From: Ochrobactrum sp. CM-21-5
GTDB taxonomy: Bacteria; Pseudomonadota; Alphaproteobacteria; Rhizobiales; Rhizobiaceae
Assembly: GCF_014253075.1 (NCBI RefSeq)
Contig: NZ_JACLZJ010000002.1
Location: 558,001 to 622,000 of the forward strand
Reading direction: 5' to 3'
Length of the DNA: 64,000 nt
The notes under the pieces are model-generated. The model was not told the DNA's origin and ran no database searches. It saw nothing but the letters and a program-made list of their open reading frames with translations. The position numbers and the translations under genes were made by a program. Shown here piece after piece: positions 1 to 9,290 of this stretch; positions within the stretch are counted from its first letter, which is position 1, and each line of letters opens with the position of its first letter.

Positions 1-1010
1 ATAGACGGCGACACCCCTTCCACAACGCCGATCAGCACCAGAAAGGAAATGGGCGTAAAGGACAGAACCTGCGCAATCCAGATGCCGGTAAGCCCGTAAA
101 GCCATCGCCCCGGCTCCAGCCCGAGAATATTGGAAATCTGCTCTGTCACCACGCCTGCGCGCCCGAAAAGCAGCGTCAGCGCCAGACCGACCACGAAGGG
201 TGGAGTGATGATCGGGAGGATCGTGAGAAGACGAAGTCCTTTTTTGAAAGGAAAGCTGGTGCGCGTCGCCACCAGCGCGAAAGCCAGTCCTAGTACGGTC
301 GAACCCGTAGCCGTCATCAATGCGAGCCAAAACGTGCGTATGGCGACGCCGCAGCGCCCCTCACCTATCACGCAGGCAAGGCTCCAGATCGAGGAATCCT
401 GAATATTACCGATAAAGCCTTCAGGTTTGAACGAGCCATCGAAATCCTGCACTGAACCGGCAAACATGCTGAGGACAGGATAGAAAACAAAGACGCCGAC
501 CAGCGCCACCAGCAGCGTGATCGATGAAACGACGAAGGCATCGCCTTTCATTACACCGTGTTCCGCCAGCGCGAACGAAAAGATCAGGAGAAAGCAAAGT
601 CCAGTCAAGATAGCACCGGCACCAAATGCTGGCTGTCCGTCGGCAAGCTGCCCGAATAGCGTCTCGCTGATGGTCCAGTTCCAGCCGGTAAAGCCGATCG
701 CCAATCCTTGCAGCGCGAGAAACGCCGCCCCCAGCAGGCTTGCCCAGACAAGCACGGTGCTGCGCTTTTTGGCAGATATCACGAAACGTGCAAAAGCACA
801 GACCAGCATCAGAGCGGCCATAATAACAAGCCACGGCTTGCCGAATACGAATACCTGCAAGATGGCTGGAGCTTTTGCACTCTCGCTGAAAAAGCCCTCG
901 ACCCAACCGAAGTGAAGGAAGCCGTTTTCGGCGCGATACCATGGCAGAACTAGAAACGCGATCAGCGCCACTGCCAGAACGATATCCAACCTACGGTTAT
1001 GCTGTTTCAT
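1..1010 (-). CDS. ABC transporter permease, AfuB/FbpB type (partial, 3' end cut)
   Basis: The minus-strand frame from an ATG at 1010 stays open to the window edge. It begins MKQHNRRLDIVLAVALIAFL and shows several hydrophobic membrane segments, as in the large two-domain inner-membrane permeases of iron(III)/AfuABC-type importers. The C-terminal half, including the second permease domain and the EAA loop, lies outside the window. It follows the binding-protein gene at 1151-2176 on the same strand, so the two are one operon with a hairpin between them. By itself the fragment does not show the substrate; family members carry ferric iron or, for AfuABC, hexose phosphates. Most overlapping short reading frames here are shadows. 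Confidence 0.75.
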   Translation of the reverse strand, partial: MKQHNRRLDIVLAVALIAFLVLPWYRAENGFLHFGWVEGFFSESAKAPAILQVFVFGKPWLVIMAALMLVCAFARFVISAKKRSTVLVWASLLGAAFLALQGLAIGFTGWNWTISETLFGQLADGQPAFGAGAILTGLCFLLIFSFALAEHGVMKGDAFVVSSITLLVALVGVFVFYPVLSMFAGSVQDFDGSFKPEGFIGNIQDSSIWSLACVIGEGRCGVAIRTFWLALMTATGSTVLGLAFALVATRTSFPFKKGLRLLTILPIITPPFVVGLALTLLFGRAGVVTEQISNILGLEPGRWLYGLTGIWIAQVLSFTPISFLVLIGVVEGVSPS

Positions 1011-1065
1011 GGGTTGTCCGCTTTCCTGCTTCCGGGCGTTTGCCCGAAAATGGATACGCTTCCCC

Positions 1066-1091
1066 CGCCCCGCAGTCTCGACCGCGGGGCG
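1066..1091 (-). terminator. Intercistronic hairpin between binding protein and permease
   Basis: CGCCCCGC (1066-1073) pairs with GCGGGGCG (1084-1091) around a 10-base loop. No strong T run follows on the minus strand, so it is more likely an attenuating or 3'-end-protecting hairpin than a full terminator. Such hairpins commonly let the binding protein be made in excess over its permease. Confidence 0.45.
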
Positions 1092-1150
1092 TCAGATCAG
1101 GGAAATCCGGCTGATGTGCCGCGATGGAAATCGCGACAGACACAATTGCA

Positions 1151-2176
1151 TCAGTTCGCGTTCGCGCCGATTTCCTTGTCCCAACGCTCCAGAAGTTCCT
1201 TGCGCTTGGCTGGCTCGCCGTAGGTCTTGAAGTCGTAGTCGATCAGCTTGATATCCTCAAAGCGCGGCGATTCCTTCGGAACCTCGGCAGACTTGTTCGA
1301 AGGAAGCTGGAAGGACTTGGCGTCCTTCATATGTGACTGCACTTCAGCGGTCAGCGCCCAGTCATACCACTTCTTGGCGTTTTCGAGGTTCTTCGCGCCC
1401 TTGATGATCGACATGGAACCGATTTCGTAGCCCGTCCCCTCACAAGGCGCTATCGACTTCACCGGGAAGCCTTCCGCCGTCATCGATACCGCATCGTGCA
1501 TGAACACAATGCCGATGCCGGTTTCGCCACGTGCAGCCGACTTGACCGGCGCAGAGCCCGACTTGGTATATTGCGAGATATTAACGTTGAGCTTCTTGAG
1601 GTAATCGTAAGCCTTTTCCTCGCCCATCAGCTGCACAAGGGTTGCAAGCGCTGTATAGGCCGTGCCGGAAGAATTGGGATTGGCCATCTGGATTTCGCCT
1701 TTGTAAGACGGATCCAGCAGATCGGCCCAGCACTTCGGTTCCTTCAGGCCTTTCTTTTCGAAGAAATCAGTGTTGTAGCCCCAGCCCAAGGCACCGGCAT
1801 AGACGCCCACCGTGCGGAAGCCCGAGCTTTCGGCCTGCTTTATTGCCCAGTCGTTCAACTGGTCAAGCATGGGAGATTTATATTCCAGCGTTAGACCTTC
1901 AGCAGCGGCCTGCAAATGCGGATCGCCCGTGCCAGCCCACCAGATATCGGTTTTCGGATTGCGCGCTTCCGCGCGCACCTTGGCATAGGTTTCGCCAGAC
2001 GAGAGACGCACCATATTGACCTTGATGCTGGTCTCTTTTTCAAACATGTTCTTCATCTGCTCGCAGATCACCACATCTGCCGAACAGATGAGATTGAGAT
2101 TGCCTTCGGCCTGTGCCGAGAATGCAAACGAAGAAATGCCAGCGGCAAGTGCCGCAATCATGAATGCCGAACGCAT
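1151..2176 (-). CDS. ABC transporter periplasmic substrate-binding protein, AfuA/FbpA type
   Basis: This 341-residue protein has a Sec signal peptide (MRSAFMIAALAAGISSFAFS, cleavage after SAQA) and then a family-1 binding-protein fold starting with NLICSADVVICEQM. Features of the AfuA/FbpA group are the ATG-proximal SSGE segment, a WAGTGDP motif near residue 80 and a WDKE-containing C-terminus. It would deliver its ligand to the permease encoded downstream. Homologues are often named iron(III)-binding, but Actinobacillus AfuA was shown to bind hexose phosphates, and the paired ferric-ligand tyrosines of FbpA are not obvious here. The ATG at 2176 has the RBS-like sequence AGGGAGGAT just upstream. 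Confidence 0.8.
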   Translation of the reverse strand: MRSAFMIAALAAGISSFAFSAQAEGNLNLICSADVVICEQMKNMFEKETSIKVNMVRLSSGETYAKVRAEARNPKTDIWWAGTGDPHLQAAAEGLTLEYKSPMLDQLNDWAIKQAESSGFRTVGVYAGALGWGYNTDFFEKKGLKEPKCWADLLDPSYKGEIQMANPNSSGTAYTALATLVQLMGEEKAYDYLKKLNVNISQYTKSGSAPVKSAARGETGIGIVFMHDAVSMTAEGFPVKSIAPCEGTGYEIGSMSIIKGAKNLENAKKWYDWALTAEVQSHMKDAKSFQLPSNKSAEVPKESPRFEDIKLIDYDFKTYGEPAKRKELLERWDKEIGANAN

Positions 2177-2276
2177 TTTATCCTCCCTTTATGCAGCGCC
2201 TCCACGCTGTGGCTTTTGCAAGCCTGTGCACAGTCTTTGCTTTTTAAGGCAGACTGTCAACGTTGTTGTAAATTTT

Positions 2277-2296
2277 ATTCTGAAAAATTTTAGAAT
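2277..2296. promoter_or_regulatory. AT-rich palindrome in promoter of the AfuA-type operon
   Basis: The 20 bases ATTCTGAAAAATTTTAGAAT form an inverted repeat with one central mismatch pair, about 100 bp upstream of the binding-protein start. The TTTAGAA element resembles half of a rhizobial Irr iron-control element, and another ATTCTG follows at about 2306. The spacing differs from the perfect copy upstream of efeU, so an iron-regulator role is only a suggestion. Confidence 0.35.
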
Positions 2297-2363
2297 AATC
2301 CAATCATTCTGTTTTGGAACATTGCTTGCACAGCCATGCAATTGTTTTGCAAGCATAAAAGAA

Positions 2364-2387
2364 AAAGGCGGCCCGCAAGCCGCCTTT
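2364..2387 (-). terminator. Rho-independent terminator of putA
   Basis: AAAGGCGGC (2364-2372) pairs with GCCGCCTTT (2379-2387). On the minus strand the stem is followed by a T-rich stretch (CCTTTTTCTTTT). It lies about 30 bp past the putA stop codon. Confidence 0.85.
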
Positions 2388-2414
2388 CAAAACCCATGTG
2401 GATTTGGGCCAGAG

Positions 2415-5400
2415 TCAGCCGATTGCCATCAGGCTGGCATTGCCGCCCGCCGCCGTAGTGTTGATCGAGGTCGATACCTCTTCCAGTAGCCAATTCAGGC
2501 AATAGGCATCCGGATTGGTGGCCAGCTCCTGCGTCGACGCAGCCTGGATGAGAACAAGCGGGCCGGGCAGTTCGACGATCTTCTGGTTCACCGCAATGAT
2601 GCGCGCGCTGTCGCCCTCCACAAGAGCACCGGCAAAAGGTGCATCCGCCTGCCAGTCCTTGCTCCAGCTGATGCGTGCCGCGAGGGTCGCAGGCAAATCC
2701 TTCAGCGCCGACTGCAAGCCGGTTGCGGCATCGATCGCAACGGTGTTGCCGGTGGCAAGCGCTGCTGTCAGTTGGCAATAGAGGCCGGTTTCCGTCTGTG
2801 GCACCAGCAGAATGCGGCCACGCGGGTGAAGTGCATAGAGGTTGCGCTCGCCCACCGGTCCCGGAAGCTCGATATCAAGGCCGAGGGCCGAGGCACTCCC
2901 TGTCTCGCGTGCGGCCTGCGCCAGATCGTTCTGGCCCCGCAGCCCCAGCCATTTAGCGAAATCCTTGAGCGCTGCGTCGGTATGCACCGAGGCATGGCGC
3001 GGCGGAATTGGCGCCGTTTCGACAAGACGGCCAAGATAGAGCGGACCGCCCGCTTTCGGACCGGTGCCGGAAAGTCCGCGACCTCCGAAAGGCTGCACGC
3101 CGACTACAGCGCCGATGACATTGCGATTGATATAGATGTTACCGACGCGAATACGGTCCGCGACATTGGCGATGGTCTCGTCCAGACGCGTATGCAGGCC
3201 GAAGGTTAGCCCGTAGCCGGTGGCGTTGATATCGTCGATCAGGCGCTCCATGTCGTCGCGCTTGTAACGGACCACATGCAGGACTGGGCCGAAGACTTCG
3301 CGCTTCAGATCGCGCAAGGTTTCGATTTCGATGATCGTCGGCGCAACGAAGGTGCCGTTTTGCGTTTCCGGTCCAAGCGGAAGCTGCTCCACCTTGCGGC
3401 CAAGGCTGCGCATGCCTTCAATGTGCTTTTCGATGATCCCCTTGGCTTCATCGGTGATGACCGGCCCGATATCGACCTTCAGCTTGTCCGTGCGACCGAT
3501 GGAAAGCTCCTTCAGTGCACCCTTGAGCATGGTGAGGATACGGTCGGCCACGTCTTCCTGAAGACAGAGAACGCGCAGCGCCGAACAGCGTTGGCCAGCG
3601 CTGTCGAAAGCCGAAGCGATCACGTCGAAGACAACCTGTTCAGCCAAAGCCGACGAATCCACGATCATCGCATTCTGACCACCGGTTTCGGCAATCAATG
3701 GAATCGGCTTGCCATTTGGTAGCAGACGCGAAGCAAGCTGCGCCTGAATGAGACGCGCCACTTCCGTCGAACCGGTAAACATCACCCCGCAGGCTTCAGG
3801 CGCGGCAACAAGAGCCGCACCAATGCGACCACCACCCGGTAGAAGCTGCAAGGCCTCGACAGGAATCCCCGCTTCATGAAGAATGCGGATGCCCTGCGCC
3901 GCGATCAGCGGGGTTTCCTCGGCAGGCTTTGCCAAAACCGGATTGCCCGCAACAAGGGCTGCAGCAATCTGGCCGGTAAAGATCGCCAGCGGGAAGTTCC
4001 ACGGGCTGATGCAGACGATGGGGCCGAGCGCCTTATGCCCCACCCCCAGCGTGCGGCGGGTCTGCTCGGCGTAGTAGCGCAGGAAGTCGATGGCTTCGCG
4101 CACTTCGGCAATGGCGTTCGGCATGGACTTGCCCGCTTCACGCATCACGAGGCCCAGCAGTTCCGGCATGTCACGCTGCATGATATCGGCGGCACGCTCC
4201 AGACAGGCCGCGCGCTCGGCAGGTGTGATCGCCGACCAGCTTGCAGTCGCCTTCTGCGCAGCCTTCATGGCTTTTGCCACATCGGCCTCGGCGATTTCTG
4301 CTACCGTGCCTACCACATCATTGCGATCGCCGGGATTGAGAACCGGACGGCTCATGCCCTTGACCTTGCCACCGGCCACCTGTGGTTCGGATATCCAGGC
4401 CCGGCCAGCGGTTTGCTTCAAGGTTTTGCTCAACTCAGCCAGTGTCAGTTCGTTGGAAAGGTCGAAGCCAGCGGAGTTCGTACGGGCGCCGTAAAGTCCT
4501 TCCGGCAGGGATATCTGATCATGACGTGCACCAAGCACGGCCATGGAACGCACGACTTCCACCGGGTCGGCGACCAGCTCGTCAACGGAAACACTCTCGT
4601 CGCCGATGCGGTTGACGAAAGACGAGTTCGCACCGTTTTCGAGAAGGCGACGCACCAGATAGGCGAGTAGAGTTTCATGCGTACCGACCGGCGCATAGAT
4701 ACGTGTCGGACGGCCAAGTTTGTCGGCGCCGACAACTTCATCGTAAAGCGGCTCGCCCATGCCGTGGAGGCACTGGAACTCATACTTGCCTGTTTTGAAG
4801 TCCGGTCCCGCAATATGATAGATCGTAGCCAGCGTCTGCGCATTATGCGTTGCAAACTGCGGGAAAATCACATCTGTCGCGGCCAAGAGCTTACGAGCGC
4901 AGGCGATGTAGGAAACATCGGTGTGGACCTTTCGCGTGTAAACGGGGAAGTCTTCCAAGCCATCCACCTGTGCACGCTTGATCTCGGCATCCCAATACGC
5001 CCCCTTCACGAGACGCACCATCACGCGGCGCTTGGTGCGACGTGCCAGATCGATAATGAAATCGAGCACAAACGGGCAGCGCTTGCCATAGGCCTGCACC
5101 ACAAAACCGATGCCTTCCCAGCCGCCGAGATCGGGGTCTTCGCAAAGGCTTTCAAGCAGATCGAGTGAGAGCTCCAGACGGTCCGCTTCCTCGGCATCGA
5201 TATTGAGGCCGATGTCATATTTCCTGGCAAGAACCGCCAGCGCCTTTACCTTGGGCAGAAGCTCGTCCATGACGCGCTCGCTCTGCGCGCGGACATAGCG
5301 CGGATGAAGGGCGGAAAGCTTGATGGAGATGCCCGGACCGTCATAAATGCCGCGGCCGGCGGAAGCGCGGCCAATGGCATGGATAGCCGTCTCGTAATCC

Positions 5401-6098
5401 CTGTAATAGCGCTCGGCGTCGGCAGCAGTGGTCGCGGCCTCACCCAGCATGTCGTAGGAATAGCGGAAGCCGCGCTCTTCCAGCGCCTTGGCACGCTTCA
5501 GCGCTTCATCTATGGTTTCGCCGGTCACAAACTGTTCGCCCATCATGCGCATGGCCATGTCGACGCCACGACGGATGACCGGCTCGCCGCAACGCGCGAT
5601 CAAGCGGGTAAGTGCAGCGGACAAACCACGATCATTGACTGTATTGGTCAGCTTGCCGGTGACCACAAGGCCCCAGGTCGCAGCATTGACGAACAGCGAA
5701 CGACCGCCGCCGATATGGGACTTCCAATCGCCATTGGAAATCTTGTCGCGGATAAGCGCGTCACGGGTCGCCATGTCCGGAATACGCAGCAGCGCTTCGG
5801 CAAGGCACATCAGCGCCACACCTTCCTGGCTCGACAGCGAGTATTCATGCACCAGACCTTCAACGCCAGTGCCCTTGTGCTTGGCGCGCAGCGCTTCGAT
5901 CAGCTTGCGTGCGGTTGCCCGAACCGTCTTACGGGTTTCTTCCGGCAAAGTTGCCTGCTCGACCAAGGCCGTAACACATTCGGCTTCAGGCTTGCGATAG
6001 GCGGCGGTAATCGCCTGCCGGAGCGGACTCTGCTCACGGATCGGCGGCGCGAAATTGTCGAAAACAGCGGCTTTGGAAAGTGGAATATTGTCGGTCAT
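2415..6098 (-). CDS. putA: Bifunctional proline dehydrogenase / P5C dehydrogenase PutA
   Basis: This 1227-residue protein oxidises proline to glutamate: the FAD-dependent proline dehydrogenase half (roughly residues 150-480) makes pyrroline-5-carboxylate, and the NAD-dependent aldehyde dehydrogenase half (roughly 560-1020) oxidises it. Visible landmarks are the ALDH glutamate motif AETGGQNAMIVD, the catalytic cysteine in DSAGQRCSALRVL, and the INRNVIGAVVGVQPFGG segment. A C-terminal region of about 180 residues follows, as in long PutAs with an ALDH-like extra domain. The ribbon-helix-helix DNA-binding domain of enterobacterial PutA is absent at the N-terminus, which begins MTDNIPLSKAAVFDNFAPP. 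Regulation is therefore expected from the divergent Lrp-type gene at 6261. It has its own terminator. Confidence 0.95.
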   Translation of the reverse strand: MTDNIPLSKAAVFDNFAPPIREQSPLRQAITAAYRKPEAECVTALVEQATLPEETRKTVRATARKLIEALRAKHKGTGVEGLVHEYSLSSQEGVALMCLAEALLRIPDMATRDALIRDKISNGDWKSHIGGGRSLFVNAATWGLVVTGKLTNTVNDRGLSAALTRLIARCGEPVIRRGVDMAMRMMGEQFVTGETIDEALKRAKALEERGFRYSYDMLGEAATTAADAERYYRDYETAIHAIGRASAGRGIYDGPGISIKLSALHPRYVRAQSERVMDELLPKVKALAVLARKYDIGLNIDAEEADRLELSLDLLESLCEDPDLGGWEGIGFVVQAYGKRCPFVLDFIIDLARRTKRRVMVRLVKGAYWDAEIKRAQVDGLEDFPVYTRKVHTDVSYIACARKLLAATDVIFPQFATHNAQTLATIYHIAGPDFKTGKYEFQCLHGMGEPLYDEVVGADKLGRPTRIYAPVGTHETLLAYLVRRLLENGANSSFVNRIGDESVSVDELVADPVEVVRSMAVLGARHDQISLPEGLYGARTNSAGFDLSNELTLAELSKTLKQTAGRAWISEPQVAGGKVKGMSRPVLNPGDRNDVVGTVAEIAEADVAKAMKAAQKATASWSAITPAERAACLERAADIMQRDMPELLGLVMREAGKSMPNAIAEVREAIDFLRYYAEQTRRTLGVGHKALGPIVCISPWNFPLAIFTGQIAAALVAGNPVLAKPAEETPLIAAQGIRILHEAGIPVEALQLLPGGGRIGAALVAAPEACGVMFTGSTEVARLIQAQLASRLLPNGKPIPLIAETGGQNAMIVDSSALAEQVVFDVIASAFDSAGQRCSALRVLCLQEDVADRILTMLKGALKELSIGRTDKLKVDIGPVITDEAKGIIEKHIEGMRSLGRKVEQLPLGPETQNGTFVAPTIIEIETLRDLKREVFGPVLHVVRYKRDDMERLIDDINATGYGLTFGLHTRLDETIANVADRIRVGNIYINRNVIGAVVGVQPFGGRGLSGTGPKAGGPLYLGRLVETAPIPPRHASVHTDAALKDFAKWLGLRGQNDLAQAARETGSASALGLDIELPGPVGERNLYALHPRGRILLVPQTETGLYCQLTAALATGNTVAIDAATGLQSALKDLPATLAARISWSKDWQADAPFAGALVEGDSARIIAVNQKIVELPGPLVLIQAASTQELATNPDAYCLNWLLEEVSTSINTTAAGGNASLMAIG

Positions 6099-6260
6099 GG
6101 TGCACTGCTCACAAAAAGGAAACGGCTCCCAGATGTCACTCAGGATAGCCCTTCTTCAATCTGGACGCACATTATCATTGCCGTAAATTCCATTCTGCCT
6201 TCATTTGATCTATATATAGGTAATTCAACCCTATTAATTACGATATTGAAGGCAAAATGG
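6099..6260. promoter_or_regulatory. putA-putR divergent promoter region
   Basis: This 162-bp AT-rich spacer separates putA (-) from the Lrp-type regulator (+). It must hold both promoters and the regulator's binding sites. The stretch from about 6170 to 6240 contains TATATATAGG and several short AT-rich inverted elements, but I cannot single out one operator. Confidence 0.5.
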
Positions 6261-6755
6261 ATGAAAAAGATTGACTCTGCAGACGATCTGGATCAATTCG
6301 ACCGGCGCATTCTCGAAGTACTGAGCGAAGACGGGCGCATTCCCGTGACAGAACTGTCGAAAAAAGTGGGTCTTTCCAAAACGCCCTGTCAGGCGCGGCT
6401 GAAACGGCTGGTCGATGAAGGCTATATTCTGGGCTTTCGCGCTGCCATAGATCCGGAGAAGCTCGGTCTCGACCACATCGCCTTTACGACCGTAAAACTG
6501 TCCGACACGCGCGAAGCTGCGCTTGAGGCGTTCAACGTTGCTGTGCGCAAGCTGCGCGAAGTCGAGGAATGCCATATGATCGCAAGCTCCTTCGACTATC
6601 TCCTGAAAGTGAGAACGCCCAACATCCGGCGCTATCGCGAGGTGCTGGGCGAAAAAATTTCCAGCCTGCCCAATGTGGCAAGCACCTCGACCTTCGTCGT
6701 CATGGAGTCGGTCAAGGATAACCGTCCGGTCCGGGTTTATCCCGGTGCGCTTTGA
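6261..6755 (+). CDS. putR: Lrp/AsnC-family regulator of proline catabolism
   Basis: This 164-residue protein has an N-terminal winged helix-turn-helix (about residues 10-60, ILEVLSEDGRIPVTELSKKV) and a C-terminal RAM/effector domain (about 75-155). It is divergent from putA, the usual place for PutR, the proline-responsive activator of putA in Agrobacterium, Rhodobacter and Brucella relatives. The ATG at 6261 follows a GAAGG RBS. The same frame is open far upstream, but that part lies antisense inside putA and is not expected to be translated. The 3' end overlaps the convergent xylB-like gene by 19 bp. Confidence 0.88.
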   Translation: MKKIDSADDLDQFDRRILEVLSEDGRIPVTELSKKVGLSKTPCQARLKRLVDEGYILGFRAAIDPEKLGLDHIAFTTVKLSDTREAALEAFNVAVRKLREVEECHMIASSFDYLLKVRTPNIRRYREVLGEKISSLPNVASTSTFVVMESVKDNRPVRVYPGAL

Positions 6756-8200
6756 AGAGATTTCAGCGCCGGATAAAGCCTGCGATAGCGATCATATGCG
6801 GCATCGTAAGCTTCCCGCAGCCATGCGTCGGGCTCTATGGAGCGTTCGATTGCAGGCAGCGTGCAAACCGCGAACGGGTCCGCTCCCGTTGCGGCAATCA
6901 AGCCGAGCCGGGCTGCGCCAAAGGCCGCGCCAAACTCGCCGTCTTCCGGCAGGTCCACGGCAATATCCAGCGCAGTTGCAAGCGATGACAGCCAGTAGCG
7001 AGAACGCGATCCACCCCCTATCGCGATGACGCGGTCGATCGTCGTACCGGCAGCATGCAACGCCTCGTTGCAGTCGCGGATCGCAAAAGACACACCTTCC
7101 AGAACGGCCTGCGTCAATGCTGGCCGGTCGCTCTGCTGTTCTAGCCCGATAAACGCGCCGCGAATATCCGCATCGTTATAAGGCGTCCGCTCGCCAGAAA
7201 GATAAGGCAGGAACAGGGCACTGCCCGGTGCCCGGAGATCGTCGCCGAGTTCATCGGTCAATTCCACCGCCGTCCTGCCGCTGACCCGCGCATGCCAGTT
7301 CAGCGCATCTGCGGCTGACAGGATGACACCCATCTGGTGCCACATGCCGGGCACGGCATGACAGAACGTGTGAACAGCGCTTTCCGGCTTTGGCGTATAG
7401 GCAGCATTGGAGGCGAACAGCACACCCGACGTACCAAGAGATACGAAGGCATGGCCCGGACGCACGATACCCACACCGCAGGCGGAAACGGCATTGTCTC
7501 CGCCGCCCCCGGCGACGATGACGGTGCTCTCCATACCCCATTTCTGCGCCAGTTCGGCGCGCAAACTGCCTGACGGCTGGGTACCTTCAACGAGAGCAGG
7601 CATCCGGCTTTCGTCCAGATCGGTCGCAGCCAACAGTTCGGGCGACCATTGCCGCCCGCCGGTATCGAGCCAAGCCGTACCGGCGGCATCGGACATATCC
7701 GACACATATTCGCCGGTCAGCCAAAGGCGCAGATAGTCCTTCGGCAGGAGAACACGGTGCACTTTACCGAAAATCTCCGGTTCATTTTCCTGGATCCAGA
7801 CGAGTTTCGGCGCTGTGAACCCCGGAAAGACGATATTGCCGGTAATGGCGCGAAAGCGCGGATCGGCGTCGAGCCGCGCCGCCTGCGCGTGACTGCGTGT
7901 ATCGTTCCACAGGATGGACGGCCTCAGAACCCGGTCCGCATCATCCAGAAGCGTTGCACCATGCATCTGGCCGGACAATCCGATACCTCTGAGCGCCGCC
8001 AGCGCTTTCGGGTGTGACTGGCGCAACGTGCCGATTGCCGTTTCAGCGGCGGCGATCCAGTCGGCGGGCGACTGCTCCGACCAGCCATGATGCGGTCGCG
8101 ACACAGTCAGCCCCGCATTGGCCGAAGCGATCACGGTCTGGCTCTCATCAATGAGGAGGGCTTTCAGGCCCGACGTGCCGAGATCCAGTCCCAGATACAT
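6737..8200 (-). CDS. xylB: Xylulokinase-type FGGY sugar kinase
   Basis: This 487-residue FGGY-family carbohydrate kinase phosphorylates D-xylulose if the XylB assignment is right. The N-terminus (YLGLDLGTSGLKALLIDE) carries the first phosphate-binding loop, then SGQMHGATLLD, WNDTRSHAQA and the C-terminal ATP-binding GGGSRSRYWLSSL follow. Length matches XylB (about 484). The ATG at 8200 has a strong GGAGGG RBS; the frame remains open upstream but without coding support. No xylose isomerase or xylose importer is present nearby, and the gene sits alone after the efe operon terminator, so the true ketose substrate is not fixed by context. Its last 19 bp overlap the convergent putR. Confidence 0.85.
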   Translation of the reverse strand: MYLGLDLGTSGLKALLIDESQTVIASANAGLTVSRPHHGWSEQSPADWIAAAETAIGTLRQSHPKALAALRGIGLSGQMHGATLLDDADRVLRPSILWNDTRSHAQAARLDADPRFRAITGNIVFPGFTAPKLVWIQENEPEIFGKVHRVLLPKDYLRLWLTGEYVSDMSDAAGTAWLDTGGRQWSPELLAATDLDESRMPALVEGTQPSGSLRAELAQKWGMESTVIVAGGGGDNAVSACGVGIVRPGHAFVSLGTSGVLFASNAAYTPKPESAVHTFCHAVPGMWHQMGVILSAADALNWHARVSGRTAVELTDELGDDLRAPGSALFLPYLSGERTPYNDADIRGAFIGLEQQSDRPALTQAVLEGVSFAIRDCNEALHAAGTTIDRVIAIGGGSRSRYWLSSLATALDIAVDLPEDGEFGAAFGAARLGLIAATGADPFAVCTLPAIERSIEPDAWLREAYDAAYDRYRRLYPALKSLQSAPG

Positions 8201-8280
8201 AATCCCTCCAAATCGGTGTGTATGGTTCAGATGCACCGGAGCCGGAATACCGTGCGATGTCAACAGGTTCATTTCAAAAC

Positions 8281-8309
8281 GACAATGGCGGGCCAAGCCC
8301 GCCATTGTC
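8281..8309 (-). terminator. Hairpin at the end of the efe operon
   Basis: GACAATGGCGGGC (8281-8293) pairs perfectly with GCCCGCCATTGTC (8297-8309) around a 3-base loop. On the minus strand it is followed by GTTTTG, a short T run. It lies just after the efeM-like stop and before xylB. Confidence 0.7.
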
Positions 8310-8333
8310 CATGATCCACACCCGTGGGAATGT

Positions 8334-9161
8334 TTAATTGAGTCCCAGCGTACCGCGCAGGGTCGAAAGATCCTCCGCCAATGTAGTGATCGCACCGGCC
8401 ATGACCTTGCGATCCGCATCCGTCAGCTTTTCATAGGACTCATAACCGTCGCCCGTTTTGTACTTGGCGAGAATCTCATTGACCGTCTTGAAGTTCGCAT
8501 CGGATTTCTTCAGCAGTTCCGGATTTTCCTTCTCGATCAGCGGGCGAAGCAGTTCCACGATCTTCTGCGACCCGTCAACATTGGCCTGAAAATCCCATAG
8601 GTCGGTGTGGCTGTAACGGTCTTCCTCGCCGGAAATCTTCGTTGCCGCCACTTCTTCCATCAGAACGGCAGCGCCGCCGACGACCTTTTCAGGCGGAAAG
8701 GTCATGTCCTTGATGCGCTTCTGGAGTTCCTGAACATCGGCATAGAGCTTGTCGGCGAAAGGCGTCAGGCCTTCCGTAGTGTTCTGCGCGAACAGCCCGT
8801 ATTCAAGACGATGGAACCCGGTGAAGTCGTCCGACTTTTCGCCGTTTTCGTGATCGTCGGCGCGGCTGTCGATCGACGCATCCAGATCGGCGAAAAGCTC
8901 GGCAATCGGTTCGATCTTTTCATAAGACACGCGGGACGACGGATAAAGCGCCTTGGCCTTTTCCAGATCCCCTGCCTTGATCGCGTCGGTGAAGGCCTTG
9001 GTGTCCTTGACCAGAATGTCGAGGTTTTCCTGAATATAGACCTTGTAATCGGCAATTGGCTGAACAAGGTCCAGCGGCGACACTTCAGCCTTGGCAATAC
9101 CGAAGCTGAGCGAAAGTGCAACGGCACATGCCGACGCGAGCAAGGGCAGACGATACTTCAT
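8334..9161 (-). CDS. EfeM/EfeO-like periplasmic M75 (imelysin-domain) iron-uptake protein
   Basis: This 275-residue secreted protein starts at the ATG at 9161 (GGAGAGG RBS) and has a Sec signal peptide ending AKAEVS. The rest is an M75/imelysin helical domain with the family [10 protein letters not shown] motif near residue 110 and a [16 protein letters not shown] segment. It lacks a cupredoxin domain, so it matches EfeM rather than full-length EfeO. It is the last gene of efeU-efeO-efeB and is a paralogue of the C-terminal half of the EfeO at 10625. It probably binds iron in the periplasm for the Efe system. The two EfeO-type proteins may share or divide that job. Confidence 0.85.
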   Translation of the reverse strand: MKYRLPLLASACAVALSLSFGIAKAEVSPLDLVQPIADYKVYIQENLDILVKDTKAFTDAIKAGDLEKAKALYPSSRVSYEKIEPIAELFADLDASIDSRADDHENGEKSDDFTGFHRLEYGLFAQNTTEGLTPFADKLYADVQELQKRIKDMTFPPEKVVGGAAVLMEEVAATKISGEEDRYSHTDLWDFQANVDGSQKIVELLRPLIEKENPELLKKSDANFKTVNEILAKYKTGDGYESYEKLTDADRKVMAGAITTLAEDLSTLRGTLGLN

Positions 9162-9290
9162 GTTTAGCCTCTCCATGTGATGGATAGGGCGTTTCCGATC
9201 AGAACCGGTCACGAAAAAGCTCTATCTATTTGTTTCCGCGCATATCCCGACGCAAAACCGCATCGCAGTCCCGCCGAAAATGTTCACCTC

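Noticed and set aside
5304-6260. N-terminal extension of the putR frame giving a 483-residue protein
   Set aside because: The extension is antisense within putA and crosses the promoter; the Lrp domain begins at 6261 behind a proper RBS.
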